DNA from: Mucilaginibacter flavus
Lineage (GTDB): Bacteria > Bacteroidota > Bacteroidia > Sphingobacteriales > Sphingobacteriaceae
Direction of reading: 5' to 3'
Length of the DNA stretch: 64,000 bases
Assembly: GCF_030409315.1 (NCBI RefSeq)
Contig: NZ_JAUFPS010000041.1
Coordinates: 62,001-126,000, forward strand
The first letter of the stretch is position 1. The number at the start of each line of letters is the position of its first letter. A program made the position numbers and the translations under genes. Under the pieces are notes generated by a model. That model was given only the letters and a program-made list of their open reading frames with translations, searched no databases and had not been told where the DNA came from. Below, piece by piece: positions 47,076-56,119 of this stretch.

Positions 47076-48245
47076 ATGAAAGTTTTAAAACCAATATTTT
47101 TTTACTGTCTGCTTTCATTTGTGGCGGTATCAATTATAAGTTCATGTAAGAAGAATGATAACGGCATCAGCGGTGGTGATGGCCCCCCTGCTATCACCAG
47201 GATACGTACTGTTTTTCAAAGCAGCCAAACTTCGCAAACGGTTGTTGCTTTTGATTCAACAACAACCGATGGCAAAATTGGCACCACCTACGCGGTTATA
47301 GGTAAAAACCTGAGTACTGCTAAAGCTATTTATATCAATGGTACATCTATTTATTTCAATACGGCTTTCTCGTCAAATACCAGTCTGCAGTTTTCGGTGC
47401 CTGCAACTGTTGCTTATAGTAACGACACTACCAGCAACGTACTTACTGTTGTTACTGCCCATGGAAAAGTTAGTACCCCTTTTATCATTGAACAACCTGT
47501 ACCTGGCATAACTTCGGTTAGCCAGCTTGCAGGCAATGCCGGCGATGTTATTACCATAACAGGTACAACGTTCAACGGATTGACTGGTGTATCATTTGGC
47601 ACTACACCAGCCACGGTAATCAAAAAAACGCCTACCGTAATAACTGTAACAGTACCAACAGGTGTTACAGCTGCGCGGCTTTTGGTTACAACAGCTGCTA
47701 CCAAAGGTGGCGGGGTAGGTACAGGACCGGTTGTAACTTCGGGAACAAGCTTGTTAAGCAATAACGTTTCATCCACCAAACAAACCAGTTCAGTATTTGG
47801 CTTTAATACGGCTATTTATGAAGATAGCTATGAAAACGGCTGGAGCGATTATGGCTGGGGTGGCGTGCCCAAAAAAGATAGTATCAATTTTAGAAGGGGA
47901 ACATCGTCAAGAACCTATAGCTATACCGGCGGATATGATGGTTATGTGATACAACCAGGTAGCGGCAACAGCGTTGGTGCCAACACCGCGCTTAAGTTTT
48001 CCATATTTGGTGGCAAGGGTACTACTGGTAAAAACATTCACTTGGTACTCAACTATAATTTTAAAACCGCTGTTCAAATAACACTTACCGAAGGCAAATG
48101 GACAGATTATCAAATTCCAATTGCTAACTGGGTTGATTCGGCCAATCCGCTTCCATCATCTATCACCGCCCTGGTTTTCCAGGAGTTTAGCGGTAATGCT
48201 TCTACTTTTAGCATTGATGATGTTGGATTAGTAAATGTTAAATAA
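47076..48245 (+). CDS. IPT/TIG-domain surface glycan-binding lipoprotein
   Basis: This 389-residue lipoprotein has its lipobox at about residue 23 (VSIISSC, then KKNDNGISGG). Residues about 40-140 and 145-225 look like IPT/TIG immunoglobulin-like domains (GKNLSTAKAIYINGTSIYF, SVSQLAGNAGDVITITGTTFNGLTGVSFGTT). The C-terminal part (about 245-389, YEDSYENGWSDYGWGG, VILNYNF-like strands and NASTFSIDDVGLVNV) resembles the C-terminal glycan-binding domain of SGBP-B proteins. It sits in the third position of the SusC-SusD operon, where such binding proteins normally occur, and is followed by a strong terminator. Confidence 0.82.
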   Translation: MKVLKPIFFYCLLSFVAVSIISSCKKNDNGISGGDGPPAITRIRTVFQSSQTSQTVVAFDSTTTDGKIGTTYAVIGKNLSTAKAIYINGTSIYFNTAFSSNTSLQFSVPATVAYSNDTTSNVLTVVTAHGKVSTPFIIEQPVPGITSVSQLAGNAGDVITITGTTFNGLTGVSFGTTPATVIKKTPTVITVTVPTGVTAARLLVTTAATKGGGVGTGPVVTSGTSLLSNNVSSTKQTSSVFGFNTAIYEDSYENGWSDYGWGGVPKKDSINFRRGTSSRTYSYTGGYDGYVIQPGSGNSVGANTALKFSIFGGKGTTGKNIHLVLNYNFKTAVQITLTEGKWTDYQIPIANWVDSANPLPSSITALVFQEFSGNASTFSIDDVGLVNVK

Positions 48246-48251
48246 AAGTAA

Positions 48252-48289
48252 TACCGCCGCCAGTTAAACGGCGGCGGTACTTTCTCTTA
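48252..48289 (+). terminator. Rho-independent terminator after the SusC-SusD-SGBP operon
   Basis: TACCGCCGCC and GGCGGCGGTA form a perfect 10-bp GC-rich stem around an 8-base loop, followed by a T-rich CTTTCTCTT. It lies 6 bases after the stop codon. Confidence 0.75.
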
Positions 48290-48391
48290 GCTAAAATAAT
48301 AACCTGTAATTTTTTGCCGGATGGCATTGCTCATTCTTTTTTTTGAGCCGATGACTATCATTTTCCAATTGTTGTACTTATAAAATTATTT

Positions 48392-49297
48392 ATGATGACA
48401 AGCAATGTAATGCGCGAAACAACCCCGCTTACGGCTGGTGATTGCTTCACCGTTTTCGCCAAAACAGATAACAAACTGGAATTGCCCTTGCATTACCATG
48501 ATGATTATGAGCTTCATTTGATTTTGAATGCAAAAGGAGCAAAACGCGTTGTGGGCGGCCATATTGAGCTGATTGACGACCTGGAGCTGTTACTTATCGG
48601 CCCCGACTTATATCACGGATGGTTTACCCACGAATGTGAAAGCGAGGAAATAACCGAAATAGTTATCCAGTTTCATAAAGATTTGTTTGACGAAAAATTT
48701 TTACGCCGCAACCAGCTAAGCTTTTTAAAGGGAATGTTGCAGCGTGCACCATTAGGCATCGCGTTTTCGCCCGAAACGATTTCGGCCGTTAAAGAACGCA
48801 TCCTGGCTTTAAATAAGCAAAGCGGCTTTACATCGGTTTTGGAGTTATTATCCATATTGCATGAGCTGTCAACATCGGTTAATATGAAAACGCTTTCAGA
48901 TCCGGCTTTCATCAACGAGAAATTTAATCACAATAGTCGCCGCGTTGAAAAAGTTTTTGAGCACATGAACAACAACTATCAGCGCAAAGTTACGCTTGCC
49001 GAGGTAGCCCGTGTTGTGCATATGCCCGAAGCATCGTTCAGCAGGTTTATTAAGAAACGTACCGGCAAAACCTTTACCGATAGTTTGAATGAGATAAGGT
49101 TGGGACATGCCTCCCGGATGCTTATCGACTCTACAACCACAGTTGCCGAAATCGCCTACGAATGTGGATTTAACAATATCTCTAATTTCAACAGGATTTT
49201 TAAACGCAAAAAGCGGTCGACCCCAAATGAGTTCAGATCAACCTATATGCTTGCGGGCTTTGCATTGGATGCGCGTGTAGAATTGAAGGCTTCGTAA
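48392..49297 (+). CDS. AraC-family transcriptional regulator within the arabinan-type locus
   Basis: This 301-residue protein has an N-terminal cupin sensor (LPLHYHDDYELHLILNAKGAKRVVGGH, LIGPDLYHGWF, about 28-80). Two AraC helix-turn-helix motifs near the C-terminus are VTLAEVARVVHMPEASFSRFIKKRTGKTF and TTTVAEIAYECGFNNISNFNRIFKRKK (about 205-285). It lies between the transporter operon and the two arabinosidase genes, all in one direction, and ends 65 bases before the GH51-like start. It may give local, ligand-linked control in addition to the HTCS. Confidence 0.9.
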   Translation: MMTSNVMRETTPLTAGDCFTVFAKTDNKLELPLHYHDDYELHLILNAKGAKRVVGGHIELIDDLELLLIGPDLYHGWFTHECESEEITEIVIQFHKDLFDEKFLRRNQLSFLKGMLQRAPLGIAFSPETISAVKERILALNKQSGFTSVLELLSILHELSTSVNMKTLSDPAFINEKFNHNSRRVEKVFEHMNNNYQRKVTLAEVARVVHMPEASFSRFIKKRTGKTFTDSLNEIRLGHASRMLIDSTTTVAEIAYECGFNNISNFNRIFKRKKRSTPNEFRSTYMLAGFALDARVELKAS

Positions 49298-49362
49298 CCA
49301 TAATTATGAAAATATACAAATCCAGGGATTTGCTTAAAACTATAATATTGAAAAACAACAAA

Positions 49363-51111
49363 ATGAAATTGATGATAAAAAGTGTGTCCTTGATAATGCT
49401 AAGCTTAATCGGTTTAGCGGCGTGCAAAAAAGATAAACAACCCGATAACTCCGGTACAACTACCGTTGATACAGGTAACGGAGGCGCAACCGGGCCAATT
49501 AGCTCACCAACAGATCCATCTGTGGCAGTGTCGCAGGGTTTTTTTCTTGACAACTGGCAAGCTAAAACGTTTAGCAAGCCAGCTGTACAAAGCGCCACTA
49601 AACCTGCCGCCTCGGGGGCAGTAACCGTAACTGCCGATTTTGCCCAGGTGGTGTCAAAAGTATCCCCAAATTTGTTTGGTAATAATATGAACCCTTTTAC
49701 CGGCCAGTACACGGATGCAGGCCTTGTACAAAATTTAACCAATCTTTCGCCCAATATTATCAGGGCACCGGGTGGCAGTTTATCAGATGTTTACTTTTAT
49801 GATCTTCCATCCGGAGGTAAACCTGCCGATGTACCATCACAACTAATAAAAGCCGATGGTACCCCTGACCCAACTACAGGATATTGGAGCGGCATGGTTA
49901 CTGATAATTGGTCTATTAGCCTGGCTAACTATTATTCATTGCTCCAAAAAACCAATAGTACAGGTATTATTACCGTTAATTACGGTTATGCGCGTTACGG
50001 CTTGAGCGAGCATCCGGTACAAACAGCTGCGCACTATGCGGCGCAGTGGGTGCGTAACGATAAAGGCCGCACTAAACTATGGGAAGTAGGCAACGAGAAT
50101 TATGGCAATTGGGAGGCCGGTTACCGCATTGATGTATCAAAAAACAAAGATGGTCAACCCGAAATTTTAACTGGACAGCTATATGGCACACATTTTAAAG
50201 TATTTGCCGATTCGATGCGTAAAGCGGCCAGCGATATTGGTGCCACCATTAAAATTGGTATAGTACTTACCGAAATAAACGATCAAAGTAATTCTGAAGG
50301 TGTACAAAATTGGAATGCCGGAGTATTGGCTGCAGCCGGTGCATCACCCGATTTTTTTGTGGTACACAATTATTACACCCCATTTAATCAAAACTCAACG
50401 CCCGATGCTATTCTGGCTACAGCTTCGTCGGTTACTTCGCCTATGCTCGACTGGGTTAATACTTCTGTACAAACTGCCGGAGTTACGCAAAAACCTATTG
50501 CTATGGATGAATGGAATATTTTTGCCTCCGGCTCAAGGCAGCAGGTATCTTATGTAGCGGGTGTACACGCCGTTTTAGTGCTTGGCGAGCTGATTAAAAA
50601 CCAGGTAAGTATGGCCTGCCGTTGGGATTTAGCCAATGGCGGCAGCGATGGCAATGACCATGGCTTATTTACCTACCAGCAAACCGGCGTAACCGATTTT
50701 ACACCACGACCGGCCTTTTATTACCTGTACTACTTTCAAAAATACTTTGGCGATAGGATGATCAGTTCCACAGTGAGCGGGAGTACAGATATTGTAAGCT
50801 ATGCGTCATCCTATAGTTCGGGCGAAGCTGGCGTTACCTTGGTAAATAAGGGCAGCACCGATAAAGTGGTGAACGTGAACTTTAAAAATTATTATACCGG
50901 CAGTAACTATTACTATTACACCTTAAAAGGCGGTACCGATAACGGGTCATTCTCTGGTAAGGTAACCGTAAACGGTAATGGTCCGGCTGGCGATGTTGGT
51001 GGCCCATCGGGTTATGCCACTATAGCGGCAAGTTCATCGGCTACCAGTGGTGGTATTTTGGTAACAGTGCCTGCCAGGGGAGTGGTATTCCTGGTATCTG
51101 ATAAAAAATAA
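49363..51111 (+). CDS. GH51-like alpha-L-arabinofuranosidase lipoprotein
   Basis: This protein has 582 residues from the ATG at 49363, where MKLMIKSVSLIMLSLIGLAAC gives a clean lipobox; an upstream in-frame ATG at 49306 would add 19 polar residues. After a Gly/Thr-rich linker (DNSGTTTVDTGNGGATGPIS), the clan GH-A barrel has NIIRAPGGSLSDVYFY. The catalytic pair is in LWEVGNENYGNW (acid/base Glu245) and KPIAMDEWNIF (nucleophile Glu383). The C-terminal beta domain ends VTVPARGVVFLVSDKK. The GNEN and DEWN motifs match GH51-type arabinofuranosidases, which remove alpha-L-arabinofuranose. The exact GH family needs a profile search, because related clan A families share these motifs. A strong terminator follows. 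Confidence 0.75.
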   Translation: MKLMIKSVSLIMLSLIGLAACKKDKQPDNSGTTTVDTGNGGATGPISSPTDPSVAVSQGFFLDNWQAKTFSKPAVQSATKPAASGAVTVTADFAQVVSKVSPNLFGNNMNPFTGQYTDAGLVQNLTNLSPNIIRAPGGSLSDVYFYDLPSGGKPADVPSQLIKADGTPDPTTGYWSGMVTDNWSISLANYYSLLQKTNSTGIITVNYGYARYGLSEHPVQTAAHYAAQWVRNDKGRTKLWEVGNENYGNWEAGYRIDVSKNKDGQPEILTGQLYGTHFKVFADSMRKAASDIGATIKIGIVLTEINDQSNSEGVQNWNAGVLAAAGASPDFFVVHNYYTPFNQNSTPDAILATASSVTSPMLDWVNTSVQTAGVTQKPIAMDEWNIFASGSRQQVSYVAGVHAVLVLGELIKNQVSMACRWDLANGGSDGNDHGLFTYQQTGVTDFTPRPAFYYLYYFQKYFGDRMISSTVSGSTDIVSYASSYSSGEAGVTLVNKGSTDKVVNVNFKNYYTGSNYYYYTLKGGTDNGSFSGKVTVNGNGPAGDVGGPSGYATIAASSSATSGGILVTVPARGVVFLVSDKK

Positions 51112-51198
51112 AAAAAGGCAGGCGTAGGAGTAAAATCCGATGTCCGGGTAGAAAGATATTAAACTCGAGATTTAGTTTAATAATTGGTTAATTTGTGT

Positions 51199-51253
51199 TA
51201 GCCTGTATTGGTTGCTGCAAAATTTGCAGTGACTGATGCAGGCTATTTTTTTT
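51199..51253 (+). terminator. Rho-independent terminator after the GH51-like gene
   Basis: An outer stem begins TAGCCTGTATT and closes with GATGCAGGCTA (11 pairs allowing G-U). It encloses an inner hairpin, CTGCAAA and TTTGCAG, and is followed by eight T bases. It lies about 90 bases after the stop codon. Confidence 0.75.
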
Positions 51254-51375
51254 ACTCTATAAGCCCGGGAACAAGCAGGAAGAATGGATTTTTTAATAAA
51301 ATGTGCGTTTAACATTTATTATGATGTGGATGTATGCTATATTTAACTTCTCGAAACCTATTTGAAAACCGTGTT

Positions 51376-52422
51376 ATGATCAGGAATTTATTTAAAACAA
51401 CAAGCATTATAATGCTGTTGCTGCTGGCTAAGAGCGGCTTCGCTCAGCAAAAAACTTTTACTAACCCGTTGCTGCCATCCGGTGCCGATCCCTGGGTTAT
51501 TTATAAAGATGGATTTTACTATTATACCAATTCAACGGGACATAATCTTGTGCTTTGGAAAACTAAGGATATTACACAGCTAAAAACCGCTGTAAAAAAA
51601 ACAATATGGACGCCACCTGCCGGCACCAACTATTCTAAAGAACTTTGGGCGCCCGAATTGCATTTTATAAAAGGTAAATGGTATATGTATTTTGCCGCTG
51701 ATGATGGCAATAATAACAATCACCGAATTTACGTAATTGAAAACCCATCTGCCGATCCCCTGGAAGGCGACTGGACTTTTAAAGGCCAAGTGGGTGATGA
51801 AACCAATAAATGGGCCATCGATGTATCGGTATTTGAAAACAAGGGCCAGTTATACATGCTTTGGGCCGGCTGGGAAGGTGATGTTAATGTGCAGCAAAAT
51901 ATCTACATCGCTAAAATGAAAGATCCATTTACTATTGATGGGCAAAGGGTAAAAGTATCAAGCCCACAATACGATTGGGAAAAATACGGCGACCTTGGCG
52001 CGCAATCAAATCCACCGCATGTTAACGTAAATGAGGGCCCCGAGATTTTGGTACACAAGGATAAACTTTTCCTCATTTACTCGGCCAGTGGCTGTTGGAC
52101 AGATTATTATGCCCTGGGGATGTTAACTGCATCAAAAAATAGCAATCTGCTCGATCCGACTTCATGGAAAAAATCAACGCAACCTGTGTTTAAGCAATCG
52201 CCACAGAACAGTGTTTACGCTCCCGGCCATAATTCATTCTTCAAATCGCCGGATGGAACGGAAGATTGGATTTTATATCACGCCAATTCACAGCCGGGGC
52301 AGGGGTGTGGTAATGAACGATCACCAAGAGCCCAAAAGTTTAGCTGGAATAAGGATGGCTCGCCAAACTTTGGTGTTCCGTTAAAAGAAACAGATTTATT
52401 GCAGGCGCCCTCGTCAAAATAA
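51376..52422 (+). CDS. GH43 family arabinosidase/xylosidase, secreted
   Basis: This protein has 348 residues from the ATG at 51376, which gives signal peptide MIRNLFKTTSIIMLLLLAKS ending GFAQ; an in-frame ATG at 51334 adds a polar leader. The five-bladed propeller of GH43 shows the three expected acids: Asp38 in SGADPWVIYKDG, Asp149 in WAIDVSVFE and Glu220 in NVNEGPEILV. LWAPELHFIKGKWYMYFAADDG is the typical second-blade signature. GH43 enzymes cleave alpha-L-arabinofuranosyl or beta-xylosyl links, and the GH51-like partner upstream favours arabinan or arabinoxylan side chains. The preceding terminator suggests its own promoter. Confidence 0.88.
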   Translation: MIRNLFKTTSIIMLLLLAKSGFAQQKTFTNPLLPSGADPWVIYKDGFYYYTNSTGHNLVLWKTKDITQLKTAVKKTIWTPPAGTNYSKELWAPELHFIKGKWYMYFAADDGNNNNHRIYVIENPSADPLEGDWTFKGQVGDETNKWAIDVSVFENKGQLYMLWAGWEGDVNVQQNIYIAKMKDPFTIDGQRVKVSSPQYDWEKYGDLGAQSNPPHVNVNEGPEILVHKDKLFLIYSASGCWTDYYALGMLTASKNSNLLDPTSWKKSTQPVFKQSPQNSVYAPGHNSFFKSPDGTEDWILYHANSQPGQGCGNERSPRAQKFSWNKDGSPNFGVPLKETDLLQAPSSK

Positions 52423-52495
52423 TGGCGGCCATATGAATCTATCAGCTTAAATTATTAGATGTTGTAACAAATTTATGATATTGGGTGCCGGGTAT

Positions 52496-52535
52496 AATAT
52501 TAACCTTTTAAAAAATTGTTTAAATGGTTAATATT
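52496..52535. promoter_or_regulatory. 10-bp inverted repeat upstream of the unknown-function operon
   Basis: AATATTAACC (52496-52505) and GGTTAATATT (52526-52535) are exact reverse complements separated by 20 bases, and a third GGTTAAT follows at 52537. The right arm ends 29 bases before the first start codon, around where a promoter would be expected. It is a candidate regulator-binding site. Confidence 0.45.
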
Positions 52536-52564
52536 TGGTTAATTACATAATTAACTATTAACTG

Positions 52565-53308
52565 ATGCCTAAACGTTGCTACAGCAAAATATTATGCTGT
52601 TTTGTAATCGCGCTTGCGTGCAAAACAGCATCTGCACAATCTGCTACTGATAGCGCCCGCTATGATGCCGCGATAAACGGTGTTGTGAATCATTTTTACC
52701 AGGGCGTAGCAGAACAATCCCGCCTGTATAATGGATATGTTTATGATTCTTATGATTCTTCTATAAAAGGCAGCGCCTACCTTGATGATATCGATGCCTG
52801 GCGAACCGGTTCGGTTGTTTACGATGGCGAAGATTTTGAGAATGTTTCGATGATTTACGATTTGTATACAGATCAATTGGTGGTTATGCTTTTTAATCAC
52901 GCCTCGCCCATCGCTTTGGTACCTGAAAAGGTAGCCAGCTTTGATCTTCACGACCGGCATTTTATTAGGATTAACGCTAATAATGGCGGTGTAAAAGCTG
53001 GTTTTTATGAACAGCTTTACGCCGGCCACTCGCAGGCGATTAAAAAAGTGGAAAAAACACTCAAATCAACTTCGGCATCAACAGGCCGTGAGCGTTTTTT
53101 TGTACTTGTACATGAAGTGCCCGATTACTATATCAAAAAAAACGGTACCTATTATAAAGTAACAAGCCAGGGGACGGTGTTAGATGTATTTCCAGATAAG
53201 AAAAAGGAACTTAAACAATATATAAAGGATAAACATATTCAGTTTGATGGCTTATTTGAACAGGCTTTGTCATCCGTTGTAAGTTATTATGATAGTTTAA
53301 CCAATTGA
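52565..53308 (+). CDS. Secreted protein of unknown function, first gene of a TonB-receptor operon
   Basis: This 247-residue protein has a signal peptide (MPKRCYSKILCCFVIALACK, cleavage near ASAQ at about residue 25). I do not recognise a named family. The mature protein has Tyr/Asp-rich strands (YNGYVYDSYDSSIKGSAYLDD, DIDAWRTGSVVYDGEDFENVSMIYDLYTDQLVVML) and a basic C-terminal helix region (VLDVFPDKKKELKQYIKDKH). The stop codon is 1 base before the start of the TonB receptor gene, so the two are translationally coupled. By position it may be a periplasmic accessory of that receptor. Confidence 0.75.
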   Translation: MPKRCYSKILCCFVIALACKTASAQSATDSARYDAAINGVVNHFYQGVAEQSRLYNGYVYDSYDSSIKGSAYLDDIDAWRTGSVVYDGEDFENVSMIYDLYTDQLVVMLFNHASPIALVPEKVASFDLHDRHFIRINANNGGVKAGFYEQLYAGHSQAIKKVEKTLKSTSASTGRERFFVLVHEVPDYYIKKNGTYYKVTSQGTVLDVFPDKKKELKQYIKDKHIQFDGLFEQALSSVVSYYDSLTN

Positions 53309-53309
53309 T

Positions 53310-56081
53310 ATGAAAAAAATCTACTTTACCCTTATTCTTTTTTTCGCGGTTAAATTATTGCACGCTCAGGTATCAAAAAATATCAGCGTAAACTTTAAGC
53401 AAGCTACCATTGAACAATTTGTTGCTGAATTGGAGTCAAAAAGCGGTTATCATATTTATTATGACCGCGCGCAATTTGATAGCCTGAAGATAAGCGTACA
53501 GGTTAATAACCAGCCTTTAGAAAGTGTGCTTAGCCAGGCATTTCATAATACCGCTTATCATTACGCTTTGTTTGAATCTAAAATGCAGGTTTTTTTAACC
53601 CGTGATAAAGAAATTCGAACGCAGCCCGCGGCAGGTTATTTTAACGTTAAGCCGGGGCAGGCGCCACCTGCGGCAAGCGCCACGCCGGTAATTGATTTTA
53701 CTGTAGCACCAGTTAAAGCGCCGGTTATTGAATCAACCGTTGAAAATAAATTGTATGAGGTTGGTATAAAAACCAATGAGCTTAAGGCTGGTAAAGCATC
53801 TATATCGGGCTACGTAAAAAGCGCTAAATCGGGTGTAGGCGTAGCGGGGGCGGGAATTTATGTAGCCAATTCTGGCGTTGGCGTAACTACAGATCAGTTT
53901 GGCTATTATACCTTATCCTTACCGAGGGGTAAACAGCTTTTAATAGTTAAAGGTGTAGGTATGAAAGATGCCCGCCGGCAGGTTATGTTATATACTGATG
54001 GCGATTTGAACATTGAGTTACAAGAACAGGTAACTACCCTAAAGGAAGTTAAAATATCTGCCGAAAAGGTAGCCAATGTTCGCAGTACCGAAATGGCGGT
54101 AAGCCGGCTTGATATTAAGAGTATTAAGCAGGTGCCAGCTGTTTTTGGTGAGGCAGATGTGCTACGTATTGTATTAACCTTGCCGGGCGTACAAAGCGTA
54201 GGAGAGGCCACAACCGGTTTTAACGTACGTGGAGGCGCTGCCGATCAAAACCTGATATTGTTGGATGATAAAACAATTTATAACCCTGCGCATTTTTTCG
54301 GTTTCTTTTCGGCCTTTAACCCAGATATTGTAAAGGGAATTGAACTTTACAAAAGTACCATTCCCGAAAAATTTGGTGGCCGCCTGTCATCAGTATTGGA
54401 AGTTACGGATAGGGAAGGCAATAAGAAAAACTTTGCCGGATCTGCAGGTATTGGGCTGCTTACCAGTAGGTTAAATATTGAAGGCCCCATTGTTAAAGAT
54501 AAAACGTCGTTTATTTTTGGCGGTCGAACCAGTTATTCAGACTGGCTGCTGAAACTTCTGCCCGAAGAGTATAAGCATAGTCACGCCTCGTTCTATGATT
54601 TTAACATTGATATAAGCCATCAAATTGATAAGGATAATAATATTTATGTAACCAGTTATTTAAGTAAAGATAATTTTAGGTTAAACAGCGATACCACCTA
54701 TAACTACAGTAATAAAAACGCCAATATTAAGTGGAAACATAATTTTAACAGTAAACTATTCAGCCTCATAAGCTTTGGGTATGATGGCTATAATTATGAT
54801 ATATCAAGCAGCGCAAACCCGGTAAATGCCTACAAACTTAAATTCGGTATTAACCAAAGTAATTTTAAAACAGATTTTACTTACTATCTCAATCGTAACA
54901 ACACGCTCGATTTTGGTCTAAGTGCAATTTATTATAAACTGAATCCTGGCAGCGAAACACCAAACAGTGCAACATCATTAATTGTGCCTGATAAAGTTGA
55001 TAACGAACAAGGGCTTGAGAGCGCGCTGTATCTTGGGGATAAATTTGATATTACGCCCGATTTTAGCATCAGCGCCGGTATCAGGTATTCTATGTTTAAC
55101 TACCTTGGCGCGCAAACCATTCGCAATTACGCGCCTGGTTTGCCACGCACACCGCTTAATGTAATTGATAGCACCACTTATAGCGGTGGTAAAACTATTA
55201 AAACCTATACGCGGCCCGAGATCAGGGTATCCGCCCGTTATAATATTACCGACGACCTTTCACTGAAAGCAAGTTACAATACGCTTGCGCAGTACATCCA
55301 CCTGCTATCAAACACTACTGCCATATCGCCCATTGATATCTATAAATTAAGCGACCCCAATATCAAACCGCAATATGGCAGCCAGGTATCATTCGGGATA
55401 TTTAAAAATGCAATGCAAAATGCTATAGAAACCTCGGTAGAAGTTTATTACAAACGCATTGATAACTATCTTGATTATAAAAGCGGCGCTAAGTTAATTA
55501 TGAGTCAAGCCATTGAGCAGGAAGTATTAAATACACAGGGCAAGGCTTATGGTGTAGAGTTATCTGTCAAGAAAACCACGGGTAAACTTAACGGCTGGAT
55601 CAATTACACCTATTCGCGCACGTTTTTAAGGCAGGATGATCCTACAGCGGGCCAGCTTATCAACGGTGGCGCTTATTACCCGGCTAACTACGATAAACCT
55701 CATAGCTTTAATTTTACAGGTAATTACCGCATAACGCACCGTTACAGTGTTTCGCTTGATGTAACATACAGCACCGGGCGACCGATAACCCTGCCTATAG
55801 CAAAATACTACTCAAACGGCGCCGAGCGGGTTTTTTATTCAGACAGGAACGAATACCGGATACCAGATTACTTCAGGTCGGATTTTTCGATCAATATAGA
55901 TGGTAACCACAAGGTGCACCAAAAATTCCATAACTCGTGGACGGTAGGCGTGTACAATTTAACAGGCAGGCAAAATGCTTATTCAACTTTTTATCAGCAG
56001 CAGGGCGGAGCTATCAATTCATACCAGCTGTCCATTTTTGCCAGGCCAATACCGTTTATAAATTATAATATCAGGTTTTAA
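53310..56081 (+). CDS. TonB-dependent receptor with STN and CarboxypepD-regulatory domains
   Basis: This 923-residue protein has a signal peptide ending LLHAQ (about residue 20). The STN domain is at about 22-95 (ISVNFKQATIEQFVAELESKSG, YHIYYDRAQFDSLKISVQV). A Pro/Ala-rich linker follows at about 107-145 (VKPGQAPPAASATP). The carboxypeptidase-regulatory domain is at about 165-240 (ASISGYVKSAKSGVGVAGAG). The plug is at about 255-360 (PAVFGEADVLRIVLTLPGVQ, GFNVRGGAADQNLILLDDKTIY), and the barrel ends INYNIRF. It is not a typical SusC: the VVVVGYG motif is absent and no SusD is adjacent. An STN domain usually signals to a FecR, but no FecR or sigma gene is next to this operon. Its substrate is unknown. 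DUF4249 and MG2-like genes follow. Confidence 0.9.
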   Translation: MKKIYFTLILFFAVKLLHAQVSKNISVNFKQATIEQFVAELESKSGYHIYYDRAQFDSLKISVQVNNQPLESVLSQAFHNTAYHYALFESKMQVFLTRDKEIRTQPAAGYFNVKPGQAPPAASATPVIDFTVAPVKAPVIESTVENKLYEVGIKTNELKAGKASISGYVKSAKSGVGVAGAGIYVANSGVGVTTDQFGYYTLSLPRGKQLLIVKGVGMKDARRQVMLYTDGDLNIELQEQVTTLKEVKISAEKVANVRSTEMAVSRLDIKSIKQVPAVFGEADVLRIVLTLPGVQSVGEATTGFNVRGGAADQNLILLDDKTIYNPAHFFGFFSAFNPDIVKGIELYKSTIPEKFGGRLSSVLEVTDREGNKKNFAGSAGIGLLTSRLNIEGPIVKDKTSFIFGGRTSYSDWLLKLLPEEYKHSHASFYDFNIDISHQIDKDNNIYVTSYLSKDNFRLNSDTTYNYSNKNANIKWKHNFNSKLFSLISFGYDGYNYDISSSANPVNAYKLKFGINQSNFKTDFTYYLNRNNTLDFGLSAIYYKLNPGSETPNSATSLIVPDKVDNEQGLESALYLGDKFDITPDFSISAGIRYSMFNYLGAQTIRNYAPGLPRTPLNVIDSTTYSGGKTIKTYTRPEIRVSARYNITDDLSLKASYNTLAQYIHLLSNTTAISPIDIYKLSDPNIKPQYGSQVSFGIFKNAMQNAIETSVEVYYKRIDNYLDYKSGAKLIMSQAIEQEVLNTQGKAYGVELSVKKTTGKLNGWINYTYSRTFLRQDDPTAGQLINGGAYYPANYDKPHSFNFTGNYRITHRYSVSLDVTYSTGRPITLPIAKYYSNGAERVFYSDRNEYRIPDYFRSDFSINIDGNHKVHQKFHNSWTVGVYNLTGRQNAYSTFYQQQGGAINSYQLSIFARPIPFINYNIRF

Positions 56082-56119
56082 GTTATGGATATGAAAATTG
56101 AAGGGATAACAGTTAAGTT

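Noticed and set aside
49233..49754. 173-codon minus-strand frame over the start of the GH51-like gene
   Set aside because: It overlaps the end of the AraC gene and the lipobox of the GH51-like gene, both well supported on the plus strand.
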